From Rippkaea orientalis PCC 8801 (GTDB taxonomy: Bacteria > Cyanobacteriota > Cyanobacteriia > Cyanobacteriales > Microcystaceae), in the NCBI RefSeq assembly GCF_000021805.1, contig NC_011726.1, forward strand, positions 2,822,097-2,886,096: a stretch of 64,000 bases of DNA, written 5' to 3'. Numbering within the stretch: the first letter of the stretch is position 1; each line of letters begins with the position of its first letter. The translations under genes were made by a program, and so were the position numbers. Below the pieces are notes generated by a model. That model did not search any database, was not told where the DNA came from, and saw nothing but the letters and a program-made list of their open reading frames with translations. This document shows positions 35,902 through 44,159 of the stretch, in pieces.

Positions 35902-36963
35902 ATGACTCAAACGTTAATTCCTGTTATCCTGGCCGGTGGAAAAGGCGAACGTTTTTGGCCCCTCAGTCGTCGCCGCCGTCCCAAACAATTTTTATGTCTT
36001 GATGGGACTGATGAAAGTTTACTACAATCAACAGCAAATCGTCTACTTTCATTCGCCGAAACGTGGGACAATCTTTGGGTCATTACAGCTTCTCCTATTG
36101 TTGAAGGAGTGAGAGAACAATTAACCCAATTACCCGATAGGAATCTATTAGTTGAACCCCAAGGAAAAGATACTGCCCCGGCAGTTGCTTGGGCAACATT
36201 AGAAGTGAGTAAACGCTACGGAAAAGACGCGGTAATTGGCTTTTTTCCGGCAGATCATTGGATAGGAGATACGGATAGTTTTGAGAGGACTCTGAAGGCT
36301 GCCACTCAAGTCGCTATAAGCAAAGATGCTATTGTAACTTTAGGAATAAACCCTAGTTATCCTTCTACGGGTTACGGTTATATTGAACAGGCAGAATCTG
36401 TAGGAAGTTTTGAGAATTTACCTGTTTATCGAGTTAGTCGCTTTACTGAAAAACCTGACCAAGAAACCGCCGAAACCTTTATTAAAACAGGTCGCTTTAG
36501 TTGGAATAGCGGAATGTTCATCTTTCGCGCAGGAGTGATGTTAGATGAATTACAAAAATACGCCCCTAAAATGATGGAATTACTCTTAGAAAAAGGAGAA
36601 ACAGCTTACAGTGACCTCGCAAAAAATAGTATTGACTATGCAGTGATGGAAAAAACCCAATTAGCCTACGTTTTACCTGCTAATTTCGGGTGGGATGATT
36701 TAGGGGACTGGAACTCCTTAGAACGGTTAATTGAGAGCAAAGGCAATAATGTCGAATTAGCCAATCATATTAGTTTAGATACCCAAGGATCGATTATTTA
36801 TTCTAGCGATGATCAACAAATTATTGCGACTATTGGCTTAGAAGATGTGGTCATTGTCCGAGATGGAAATGTTACCCTAGTGGTTAATAAAAATCGCACC
36901 CAAGATATTAAAAAACTCTTAAAATTGTTAGAAAAGGATGATCAATTAGAAAACTATCTTTAA
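35902..36963 (+). CDS. manC: Mannose-1-phosphate guanylyltransferase
   Basis: This 353-aa nucleotidyltransferase makes GDP-mannose from mannose-1-phosphate and GTP, for cell-surface polysaccharide and glycan synthesis. The pyrophosphorylase signature LAGGKGERFWPLSRRRRPKQ stands at residues 10-29, followed by 'FPADHWIGD' and 'FTEKPDQ'. It lacks the C-terminal isomerase domain of some ManC/AlgA proteins. The start is ATG 35902; the frame is open upstream but encodes unrelated sequence containing the hairpin repeat. Its role fits the sugar transferase genes at 47-49 kb. Confidence 0.88.
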   Translation: MTQTLIPVILAGGKGERFWPLSRRRRPKQFLCLDGTDESLLQSTANRLLSFAETWDNLWVITASPIVEGVREQLTQLPDRNLLVEPQGKDTAPAVAWATLEVSKRYGKDAVIGFFPADHWIGDTDSFERTLKAATQVAISKDAIVTLGINPSYPSTGYGYIEQAESVGSFENLPVYRVSRFTEKPDQETAETFIKTGRFSWNSGMFIFRAGVMLDELQKYAPKMMELLLEKGETAYSDLAKNSIDYAVMEKTQLAYVLPANFGWDDLGDWNSLERLIESKGNNVELANHISLDTQGSIIYSSDDQQIIATIGLEDVVIVRDGNVTLVVNKNRTQDIKKLLKLLEKDDQLENYL

Positions 36964-37015
36964 ACTAAAGGAAAGATGGCGAAATGGGAAAGTATTAACT
37001 CCTAACTCCTGAAGA

Positions 37016-37034
37016 GGGCGGGGAAACCCCGCCC
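37016..37034. repeat. GGGCGGGG-aaa-CCCCGCCC hairpin
   Basis: An 8-bp perfect stem with a 3-base loop, followed by CCTAC. A half-site of the same form (TTTCCCCGCCCCTAC) is at 26069-26083. It lies between the guanylyltransferase and ABC1 genes. GC-rich hairpins of this type recur in cyanobacterial intergenic DNA. Confidence 0.6.
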
Positions 37035-37058
37035 CTACTGTTTACTGATACTGTTTCT

Positions 37059-38708
37059 ATGTTTTCTTTAACCCAAACCAGTGCCCGTCAACGGGAAATT
37101 ATTGAAGTTGTTCTCGGCAATGGCTGGGATTACATGAGAGGATTATTAACGGTTGGAAAAGCCGATAATCCGCAAATTCCACCCCCGGAAGTCCTCCGTA
37201 ATATTCTGGTAGAATTAGGACCTTTTTATGTCAAATTAGGGCAACTGATGAGTACCCGTCCTGATCTTCTTCCTCCTAATTATATTAAAGCTTTAACTGC
37301 CCTACAAGCCAATGTTCCCCCCATTCCTTGGACGAACATTCAAGAGGTACTCATAGAGGAATTACAACAACCCTTAGAGAGTATTTTTAATTATATTAAT
37401 CCTGACCCCATCGCCGCCGGATCAATTGGTCAAATCCATCGGGGAACTTTACTTAATGGAACGGAAGTTGCTATTAAAATTCAACGCCCTAGCATTGATA
37501 AAATTGTCGCTCAAGATATCACTTTAATTAAAGGCATTGCTGAGTTAGTCGCTTTAACTGAATTTGGGCAAAATTATGATATTGTCAAACTGGCTGATGA
37601 GTTTGCTCAAGCCATTACCGCAGAATTAGATTTTACCCAAGAAGGGTATTATACTGACCGAATACGCCAAAATTTAGCAAAAAGCAGTTGGTTTGATCCT
37701 AAACAGTTAGTTATTCCCCAAGTTTATTGGGAAGCTAGTACGAAAAAAATCTTAGTTTTGCAATGGCTAAATGGTCAACCTATCTTACAAGCTGATCTCA
37801 GTTTACCACCAATTGAAACATCAATTCAAAAAAGAAAAAACGAGATTACAACCTTACTTTTTAGGGCATTTTTTCAGCAACTTTATATTGATGGATTTTT
37901 TCATGCTGACCCCCATCCAGGCAATATTTTTTACCTAGAAGATGGCCGAGTGGCTATTATTGATTGTGGCATGGTGGGGAGATTAGATCCTCGAACGCAA
38001 CAAATTTTAACAGAACTGTTACTGGCAATTTTCGACTTAGATGCCCAAGGATGTACGCAGCTAACGATTGAGTTATCAGAGTCAGGACAACCTGCCAGTT
38101 TAGAACGTTTAAAAAATGATTATGAGCGCATTTTAAGAAAGTATTATGACTTAAGTTTAGCTCAATTTAATTTTAGTGAAGTCGTTTATGAAATCCTACA
38201 AATTGCTCGTCAAAATAAGATGAGAGTCCCTGGAAATTTAGGGTTATATGCTAAATGTTTAGCTAATTTAGAAGGGGCTGCGAGACAATTTAATCCATCC
38301 ATTAATCTCTTTGATGAAATTAAACCGTTAATGACAGATTTGTTCCGCCGTCAATTAATTGGAGATACCCCCCTACAAACCAGTTTAAGAACGGTTTTAG
38401 ATCTTAAATCTATTTATTTAAAAACCCCCCGACAAGTTGAGATATTATTAGATCGTCTTTCCTCAGAAACCTTACAATGGAACCTTCGTTTAAAAGAATT
38501 AGAACCCTTGCGGCGTAGCGTTGATGCTTCAGCTAACCGTCTTTCTTTTAGTATTGTTTTGGGGTCTTTAATTATGGGTGCAGCGATTATTTCTACAGGT
38601 TCTCGTACTCAACAACTAACTTTAATTACCGATGTTTTGTTTGCCGCAGCGAGTTTATTGGGTATGTGGTTACTAATTAGTATTTTGCGATCAGGAAGAT
38701 TGAAATAA
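37059..38708 (+). CDS. ABC1/AarF (UbiB-like) atypical kinase
   Basis: This 549-aa protein belongs to the ABC1 family. Visible motifs: 'LGPFYVKLGQLMSTRPDLLP' (KxGQ motif), 'PIAAGSIGQIHRGTLLNGTEVAIKIQRP' (Ala-rich loop and catalytic Lys), 'DGFFHADPHPGNIFYLEDG' (catalytic Asp region), 'IIDCGMVGRLD' (metal Asp). C-terminal membrane helices follow at about 495-545. Family members support prenyl-quinone synthesis or lipid balance; in cyanobacteria plastoquinone is the likely quinone. The exact role of this paralog is not known. Confidence 0.88.
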   Translation: MFSLTQTSARQREIIEVVLGNGWDYMRGLLTVGKADNPQIPPPEVLRNILVELGPFYVKLGQLMSTRPDLLPPNYIKALTALQANVPPIPWTNIQEVLIEELQQPLESIFNYINPDPIAAGSIGQIHRGTLLNGTEVAIKIQRPSIDKIVAQDITLIKGIAELVALTEFGQNYDIVKLADEFAQAITAELDFTQEGYYTDRIRQNLAKSSWFDPKQLVIPQVYWEASTKKILVLQWLNGQPILQADLSLPPIETSIQKRKNEITTLLFRAFFQQLYIDGFFHADPHPGNIFYLEDGRVAIIDCGMVGRLDPRTQQILTELLLAIFDLDAQGCTQLTIELSESGQPASLERLKNDYERILRKYYDLSLAQFNFSEVVYEILQIARQNKMRVPGNLGLYAKCLANLEGAARQFNPSINLFDEIKPLMTDLFRRQLIGDTPLQTSLRTVLDLKSIYLKTPRQVEILLDRLSSETLQWNLRLKELEPLRRSVDASANRLSFSIVLGSLIMGAAIISTGSRTQQLTLITDVLFAAASLLGMWLLISILRSGRLK

Positions 38709-39203
38709 TGGATAATAGTTGCTTTGATTTCCAGACTTGAATTAATTCGTTTCTAGTTTTTAAAAACTGTTCAGTAATTATTCTGGCAATTCCCCAAATC
38801 TTTCCTGATATCTAGTTAGTAATTCTTCGGCTGTCAAATAACGATTACCTTGCTCATCAAACCAATATAATACCTCAAGTTGCGATTCTCCGTCAGAATA
38901 TTCACCTCTGCCAATTCCTAGTCCGACTTCTGGCATCCAAAAAGATTGGCCAATAATTCATTACTGGTTATCAGTATAATAGTAGCACATTGACTCAGTG
39001 CTAACTCATTACAAGCCTAGTTTTCTTCTAAAGATTTTCGCTTGGTGAGTTGAGCATTTTTAAGTAGGGCTTAACGGACATTTATCCCTTCAACAATTGA
39101 TAATTTAAAATTCAAAGCTTAGGTATAAGTCTAGTCATTAATTCCTCAAATGTATAGGGACATTTGTCAGGAAGATTTTCGAGAAGTAAAGAAATAAAAG
39201 TGT
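38709..39203. other. Intergenic region holding a Uma2 gene remnant
   Basis: Apart from the remnant at 38778-38936 I find no coding sequence. A frame beginning near 38960 is broken by two stops. Confidence 0.6.
38778..38936 (-). pseudogene. Remnant of a Uma2/DUF820-family endonuclease (C-terminus)
   Basis: The minus strand reads 'MPEVGLGIGRGEYSDGESQ..LEVLYWFDEQGNRYLTAEELLTRYQERF', the C-terminal end of Uma2-type putative endonucleases, where WLYWYD..GNR is typical. Upstream the frame stops (TAA TGA just before 38960). The catalytic PD-(D/E)XK part is absent. It is a leftover of a gene type present in many copies in cyanobacterial genomes. Confidence 0.6.
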
Positions 39204-40034
39204 TTAACTTCTAACAGCTACAATACCCGACCATTGAACCTTCTTTTCTTGGGTTCTTCGGTAAGAGAAAAAATACTCAGGTTGCTGATAAGTACAATAA
39301 GGGGCGATCGCAATTTGTTCGATCTTAATTCCCAACTGTTCTAATTGTAAACAATTCACCCGTCGTACATTTAGGCGAACCCTTCCCAATTCAGAATCGG
39401 GTAGGATCGGAGGTTCAAACATGGTCTGTAGTGCCTCTAAAATCGCCTGAGGACTACCTATTTCTTCTTTTTTGAATAAACTAGACCCTACCTCGATCGC
39501 CACCTCTTCTGAGACTTGATAGACCTCTCCTGAAATCGCAGGTCCCATCGCGATACGCAGATCCTCTAAAGAACTCCCAAAAGCTTGAAAATGGGCAATC
39601 ACTTCGGGTAAAATTCGTTTAGCGGTTCCTCTCCATCCTGCATGAATAGCTGCAACCCTTCCGCTTGTAATATCTCCGATTAAAACGGGTGTACAATCAG
39701 CACTAGCAACCCAAATGGCTTGGTTAAAACTATCACTAATTAATCCATCTCCTGGAGAAAAAGTTTCTTCACTATTTTCTGAAGCAAGTTCTTGTTTAAT
39801 TTCAGTTGGGGTTAAAACTCGATTACCATGAACTTGTTTAAGACGATAGGTTGTTGCTTGTGGTGTTAAAATCTCTGTTAAACTTTCAGGAGAACGAGGA
39901 TAAAATTGTTGAGTAAAAAAGCCGTGTTTCCAATTTTGTAAAAGACGACAAGTTAAATAAGGGAGTCCTTCCCAATATTGCCATTGCCAAGTGGGAGTTT
40001 GGGTTGAGCGATCGCTTATTATAGAAGAAACCAC
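39204..40034 (-). CDS. pgeF: Peptidoglycan editing factor PgeF (YfiH/laccase-domain)
   Basis: This 276-aa protein has the laccase-like fold. Zinc/copper-site residues are visible: 'KQVHGNRVLTPTE' (H), 'VASADCTPVLIGD' (C), 'AAIHAGWRGTAKRI' (H), and a late 'NVRRVNCLQLEQLGI'. Bacterial PgeF removes wrong amino acids from peptidoglycan precursors (for example L-Ser in place of L-Ala), in the cytoplasm. It is divergent from birA, with 165 bp between the starts. Confidence 0.87.
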   Translation of the reverse strand: MVSSIISDRSTQTPTWQWQYWEGLPYLTCRLLQNWKHGFFTQQFYPRSPESLTEILTPQATTYRLKQVHGNRVLTPTEIKQELASENSEETFSPGDGLISDSFNQAIWVASADCTPVLIGDITSGRVAAIHAGWRGTAKRILPEVIAHFQAFGSSLEDLRIAMGPAISGEVYQVSEEVAIEVGSSLFKKEEIGSPQAILEALQTMFEPPILPDSELGRVRLNVRRVNCLQLEQLGIKIEQIAIAPYCTYQQPEYFFSYRRTQEKKVQWSGIVAVRS

Positions 40035-40198
40035 AACGTTTACCTCAAATGTTTGATTATCAGTCTTGAATATATTCCGAAAGTATCAGATTAAATGTAG
40101 GATATGTTTCCAACGTATCCAAGTATTTTAGCTTAATGAGTAAGTCCTATGGACAAAACCATAAGTAATCCTATTTTATCAAATTACAAAAATCAATA

Positions 40199-41008
40199 AT
40201 GACCTTGAATCAAGAATTACTGAAAAAACACTTAGCTACCATCACTGATGTTCCAAGTTTATCCCAATTATCCCTTTATTATTTTGATACTATCCCATCA
40301 ACGAATCAAATGGCTTGGGAATTGTTAGATCAAGGAAAAAAACCCCCTTTTGTTGCGATCGCCTCCCAACAAACCGCAGGACGAGGACAATGGGGACGCA
40401 GTTGGCAGTCTTCCCCTGGAGGACTCTATCTTTCTGTTGCGATCGCTCCCTCTATTCTAACCCAACATTTCCCCCATTTAACCCTCTTCAGTGGGTGGGG
40501 AATTGCTGATGTCTTGAATCACTATCAGATTCCTGTTAGGCTAAAATGGCCAAATGATTTAATTATTGAAGGTCAAAAATTAGGCGGAATTAAAACAGAA
40601 ATTCGCACTCAAAATAATCAGATTAATTATGCTGTTATTGGGGTAGGAATTAATTACTCAAATACCGTTCCAACCACGGGAATTACCTTAGAATCTTGGG
40701 CAACAAATTCAGGCAATTTTCTAACTATTTCTTCTTTAGAACAACTCGCTACTATTGTTATTCAAGGACTCTTTAACGGCTATGAATATTATTTGAATTA
40801 TGGGAGCGATCAATTATTAACGGCTTACCTGAAATTATTTGATGGGTTAGGACGTTCGATTATGATTGAAGGAGTCCCTGGAACGATTCTTGGAGTCACT
40901 TCTCAAGGAGAATTAACCGTCCGTTTACACTCTCAAGGTTCCTCTACTCAAATTAATTTACCCCCTGGTAGTATCTCTTTAGGCTATTTTGAGACAGGGA
41001 ACCCTTAG
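40199..41008 (+). CDS. birA: Biotin-[acetyl-CoA-carboxylase] ligase
   Basis: This 269-aa protein activates biotin to biotinyl-AMP and joins it to the carrier protein of acetyl-CoA carboxylase. The signature GRGQWGRSWQSSPGGLYLSV (about 62-81) and KWPNDLIIEGQKLGGIKTE (about 120-138) contain the binding residues and catalytic Lys. The C-terminal SH3-like domain follows ('YLKLFDGLGRSIMIEG', 'LPPGSISLGY'). It lacks the N-terminal helix-turn-helix of E. coli BirA, so it is not a repressor. Confidence 0.93.
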   Translation: MTLNQELLKKHLATITDVPSLSQLSLYYFDTIPSTNQMAWELLDQGKKPPFVAIASQQTAGRGQWGRSWQSSPGGLYLSVAIAPSILTQHFPHLTLFSGWGIADVLNHYQIPVRLKWPNDLIIEGQKLGGIKTEIRTQNNQINYAVIGVGINYSNTVPTTGITLESWATNSGNFLTISSLEQLATIVIQGLFNGYEYYLNYGSDQLLTAYLKLFDGLGRSIMIEGVPGTILGVTSQGELTVRLHSQGSSTQINLPPGSISLGYFETGNP

Positions 41009-41089
41009 CTAATTTCTAGCGTTGTAAAAAAGGTTAAAATAAAAAAATGGTTAGACTTATCTGTATTTATCTCTAATTTTATTCATTAA

Positions 41090-41980
41090 TTAATTTTTGG
41101 ACAACTGTTTATGATGATTAGGATAATGATCATCAAATTGCTCTTGATTATAATGATAAACCGTGCGAATCGGATAAGGAATCAAAATTTGAGCTTGATC
41201 AAATGCTTGTTTGATAGCGATAATCGATTGAGTTTGAATACGTCGAACTATTGCTTGGGAAGGTGAAGTCCAATATCGGACAACTAAATCTATAGAACTG
41301 TCTCCAAAGCTAACTAAATCAATTTCAGGTTCTGGCTGATTTAAAACCCCTTCTATATCCTTAATCGTTGTTAATAAAAGATTTTTTACTTTGGGTAAAT
41401 CAGTATTATAATCAACCCCAACCCCTAAATCGGTTCGACGGCAATCAAAAGCGGTTCGCACTTGAACCGCATTAGTAAATACAGTAGAATTAGGTAATAA
41501 AACTCGCTCTCCTTGATAGGTTCTAATCGATGTTGTTCTAATGTTAATAGATTCTACTGTTCCCTCATATTCTCCTACAATAATTTGATCCTGAATACTA
41601 AAGGGTTCTTGTATTAATAAAAGCACTCCAGCTAAAAAGTTTTTAAAGATATCCTGAAAAGCAAAACCAATAGCAACTGAACTTAACCCTAATGTGGCAA
41701 TAATATCCCCTAAACGTAATCCAGGAAAAACCACAACTGCCGCTAAAAGAAATCCAACTCCTAAAACCAGAATATAACTCGCTTTTGCAAGTAATAATTG
41801 CAAAGAATGACTTTTAATTGTCTTGCTTCCTACTTGCGCTGCCACTTGAGCAAAAAATTGAGCAAAAAAGCGACTTGAAAACACGATAATAATGCCAGCA
41901 ATTAAGCTAGGAATTGCTTTAACACCACTGCCAATTATTTCGTTAATACTACTAATAATTGTCTGTAAAATTTGATCCAT
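41090..41980 (-). CDS. MscS-family small-conductance mechanosensitive channel
   Basis: This 296-aa protein has three N-terminal helices, the third with the Gly/Ala pore pattern 'GLSSVAIGFAFQDIFKNFLAGVLLLIQEPFSIQDQI' (about 100-135), then the beta-domain 'TVESINIRTTSIRTYQGERVLLPNSTVF'. It opens when the membrane is stretched and releases solutes after osmotic downshock. It lies directly downstream of the terminator of the coiled-coil gene on the same strand, so it has its own transcript. Confidence 0.9.
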   Translation of the reverse strand: MDQILQTIISSINEIIGSGVKAIPSLIAGIIIVFSSRFFAQFFAQVAAQVGSKTIKSHSLQLLLAKASYILVLGVGFLLAAVVVFPGLRLGDIIATLGLSSVAIGFAFQDIFKNFLAGVLLLIQEPFSIQDQIIVGEYEGTVESINIRTTSIRTYQGERVLLPNSTVFTNAVQVRTAFDCRRTDLGVGVDYNTDLPKVKNLLLTTIKDIEGVLNQPEPEIDLVSFGDSSIDLVVRYWTSPSQAIVRRIQTQSIIAIKQAFDQAQILIPYPIRTVYHYNQEQFDDHYPNHHKQLSKN

Positions 41981-42013
41981 TGTTCACTATTTTTACAAAA
42001 TTACTCCAACAAG

Positions 42014-42046
42014 AAAAAAGGGTGACAAGTAGTCTGCTTGTCACCC
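42014..42046 (-). terminator. Intrinsic terminator after the coiled-coil gene
   Basis: On the minus strand: GGGTGACAAG-cagacta-CTTGTCACCC then TTTTTT. The 10-bp stem is perfect and the T-run follows at once. It lies 12 bp beyond the stop of the coiled-coil gene, and its stem shares GGGTGACAAG with the repeat ends at 54.4 and 55.99 kb. Confidence 0.85.
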
Positions 42047-42057
42047 CGCGATAATTT

Positions 42058-42393
42058 CTATTGCAATTTCTTCAGCGCATTATCAAAGGATTGAGCTAAC
42101 TCATTCCAGGCTTTTTCAAACCCTGATTGAAGTTCCATCCAAGCGTCTTCTCCCGCTTGTTGTAGTTCTTCTAATTTAAGCTGAGTGGCATCTCGTCTGG
42201 CATAAAGTTCTTCCAAGGCACTCTCGTACTTAACTGCTGCTTCTGCTTTGGCTTGTTTGGCTTTTGCTTTGAGTTCATCAATTTGAGCATTCAATTGTTC
42301 AAACTGTGCCTTAACCTTAGCTTCATAAGCTTGCTTTTGTTCAACAGATTTTTGCTTAATTTGAGAAGTCATGGAAGTTTGGGTAGACATCAT
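42058..42393 (-). CDS. Small coiled-coil protein
   Basis: This 111-aa protein starts at a tandem ATG ATG (42393) with a strong AGGAGGT 4-5 bp in front; the frame is open further upstream to 42555 but that part contains a hairpin repeat and is not a gene. The sequence is almost entirely helix, rich in Glu, Lys, Ala and Gln ('KAKAKQAKAEAAVKYESALEELYARRDATQLKLEELQQAGEDAW'), with no membrane segment or Cys. It resembles apolipoprotein-like or stress-type coiled coils. No function is known. Its terminator is immediately downstream. Confidence 0.75.
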   Translation of the reverse strand: MMSTQTSMTSQIKQKSVEQKQAYEAKVKAQFEQLNAQIDELKAKAKQAKAEAAVKYESALEELYARRDATQLKLEELQQAGEDAWMELQSGFEKAWNELAQSFDNALKKLQ

Positions 42394-42485
42394 GTTTACC
42401 TCCTGTGAAATGGTTAATAAAAAATGGTTTTTTTGATCGCTAACTATTAAGTAAGCACACAAAATTAACGACACAAAAAGTGTAG

Positions 42486-42502
42486 GGTGGGTATTGCCCA
42501 CA
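42486..42502. repeat. GGTGGGTATTGCCCACA hairpin, copy 2
   Basis: GGTGGG-tattg-CCCACA, one mismatch from copy 1 at 35.8 kb. It lies upstream of the coiled-coil gene, in the gap from the Psb34-like gene. Confidence 0.6.
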
Positions 42503-42573
42503 ATAGTCTCTGGATAAGACTTTTGGACTTTGACTGGGGAATGCTCACCGTGCAATTAATTTTGTTTAGGCAC

Positions 42574-42912
42574 TTAGCTAACAGAGAAAGCAATGAGAAT
42601 TAATGCTCCGACAAAGGTTGTTGCTAGTCCCCCTAAAATCAGATAAGCAAACTTCTCGTCAGGAGTGGGATATTTCGCTCCTGTTATCTTGGGGGTCACG
42701 GGATAATTATTTACTAATCCTTCTTGATCTACAGTGTACCCTGTGGTGGTTTTAGGGGTCTTAGGAGCGTCTGCTTGATGGACTTGAGGAACAGGTTTAT
42801 TAGGCGGTTCGCTTCCTTCTCTTTTCTGCCTTGCAGCAACTTCCGCCGGAATTAATTCGCTACCATCGCTGTACTGAATATCTAATTCTAAAGTGTTGGT
42901 AGTCTGAGTCAT
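42574..42912 (-). CDS. Psb34/Ssl1498-like light-harvesting-like protein
   Basis: This 112-aa protein has a polar N-terminal half (residues 1-60, with a Pro/Lys linker), then 'GYTVDQEGLVNNYPVTPKITGAKYPTPDEKFAYLILGGLATTFVGALILIA'-like order, where the 'VNNYPVTPK' turn and single C-terminal membrane helix match the Ssl1498/Psb34 type of small photosystem II assembly protein. Those proteins are only about 60 aa, so the N-terminal 50 residues are an addition here. The match is by pattern and is not certain. It is a single-pass thylakoid protein if right. Confidence 0.6.
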   Translation of the reverse strand: MTQTTNTLELDIQYSDGSELIPAEVAARQKREGSEPPNKPVPQVHQADAPKTPKTTTGYTVDQEGLVNNYPVTPKITGAKYPTPDEKFAYLILGGLATTFVGALILIAFSVS

Positions 42913-43108
42913 AAAATTTTCTCCGATTCATCTAGCAAGACAATGTTCTTGTCATTGCGTTAATACTACCATAGCACTATATTTATACGTTGTTAAGTAA
43001 ATCAATATATTTTGTACTAACAAAGTATAAAAAAAAGAATCATCTTTGAGGCACAAGTAGTAGAATTTTGTTAGGACAAACAAGGTCTAGTCTTCTGATA
43101 AAAAGCGT

Positions 43109-43270
43109 ATGGCGAGAACAAAACCCAAATCTGACAAAGTACTAACGATTCGTCTTCCAGAGAAAGATTTACTGCATCTAGAATCCTATTGCATCCATCA
43201 AGGCAAAACCAAAACAGAAATTATCAGAGCCCTCATTCAAAGCTTACCCACTGTTGACCCATCGTCATGA
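43109..43270 (+). CDS. Small ribbon-helix-helix protein (CopG/Arc-like), 53 aa
   Basis: The frame MARTKPKSDKVLTIRLPEKD.. is complete from ATG 43109 to TGA 43268. It has an RHH pattern: a beta strand 'KVLTIRLP', a first helix 'EKDLLHLESYCIHQ', the turn 'GKTKTE' and a second helix 'IIRALIQSLP'. RHH proteins bind DNA as dimers, often as repressors or as antitoxins. No toxin gene is next to it. The stop codon overlaps the T-run of a terminator for the opposite strand. Confidence 0.7.
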   Translation: MARTKPKSDKVLTIRLPEKDLLHLESYCIHQGKTKTEIIRALIQSLPTVDPSS

Positions 43271-43290
43271 AAAAACCCGGTGAGTACCGG
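43268..43290 (-). terminator. Intrinsic terminator, minus strand
   Basis: On the minus strand: CCCGGT-actc-ACCGGG then TTTTTT. It ends the transcript of the membrane protein gene at 43363-43737 and prevents it from running into the RHH gene in antisense. The T-run shares bases with the RHH stop codon. Confidence 0.8.
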
Positions 43291-43362
43291 GCTGCACTAG
43301 CTGGCAATAAAATACCAGTCAAGTTGATTCCTATCTAACTAAACTCATCCTTGGTGTGAGAT

Positions 43363-43737
43363 CTAGTGAAGAACACTACAAGTCAAAGGACAAGAAGCAT
43401 AAACCGAACTATGATAGGGTTTGGCTTCGCCGTGCAGCCATCTGAGCCAACTGACCTCTTGGGGATGAACACCATTCAAGGTTAGTATTGCTGCACCAAC
43501 AACAATAGCCAACACATTTACCCCAATAACGGAACCAGCAACCAGTAAAACAGCACTAATGGGTAAAACCGATTGCAAAATCACCGAACCCAAGGCTGCC
43601 ACCGTCGCCATTAATACGACTAAGGGGAATCCTACTACCAATAAACAGACGGTTAGGGTAAAACTCCAAACCAAAAAACTTTTAACAAATGTTAATGAAT
43701 AAACCTTCCCTAAACTCGATTTGTGTGCGAGTTCCAT
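43363..43737 (-). CDS. Small membrane protein of unknown function
   Basis: I do not recognise this 124-aa protein. It has a short polar start, then two or three membrane helices ('FLVWSFTLTVCLLVVGFPLVVLMATVAALGSVIL', 'LPISAVLLVAGSVIGVNVLAIVVGAAIL'), and a hydrophilic C-terminal tail with cysteines (SCPLTCSVLH). A GGAGG lies 7 bp before the ATG and a terminator follows, so it is a complete single-gene unit. Confidence 0.7.
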   Translation of the reverse strand: MELAHKSSLGKVYSLTFVKSFLVWSFTLTVCLLVVGFPLVVLMATVAALGSVILQSVLPISAVLLVAGSVIGVNVLAIVVGAAILTLNGVHPQEVSWLRWLHGEAKPYHSSVYASCPLTCSVLH

Positions 43738-44159
43738 AAATTTTCCTCCAGAGCAAAAATCAGTAAGACTATCTAGTAAAAGTAGTGCGTGTCATTCAGT
43801 ATAGATATAACTTCGGGGAAAATGAGCATTTTGCAAAATAAATTTACATTAGGGGGGCATTTTTGGGGGTAAATATTGCGAATTATTGCAGAAAAACAAC
43901 TTTTCTGTTGCGAAATATAAAATTCATCCTCATTTAAGATTCCGAAAAATGTTGATCCTAAGTTATCCATACTCAATCTATCGTCTTGTTAATCCCTAAA
44001 TCACCCCTATAGTCAGTGATTCATTCTTTGATTTATGTTAATTTTTCGTAATATAAAAATCTCATTTTCTCAGAAAGGAAATACAGAGATTGAAGAAAGT
44101 GGGGAGAAATTTTTACGATTGCCTATTGTGTTAGTTTGCGCAGCCATCAGGGAAGACTA
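43738..44159. other. Intergenic region, divergent promoters
   Basis: No supported gene. A hairpin CAGAAAA-acaac-TTTTCTG (43889-43907) is flanked by two TTGCGAA copies. A 67-codon minus-strand frame (43773-43976) has irregular composition and no ribosome binding site; I do not count it. Confidence 0.5.

Noticed and set aside
43773-43976. 67-codon minus-strand frame
   Set aside because: No ribosome binding site, irregular amino-acid content and no recognisable pattern; it crosses a hairpin.
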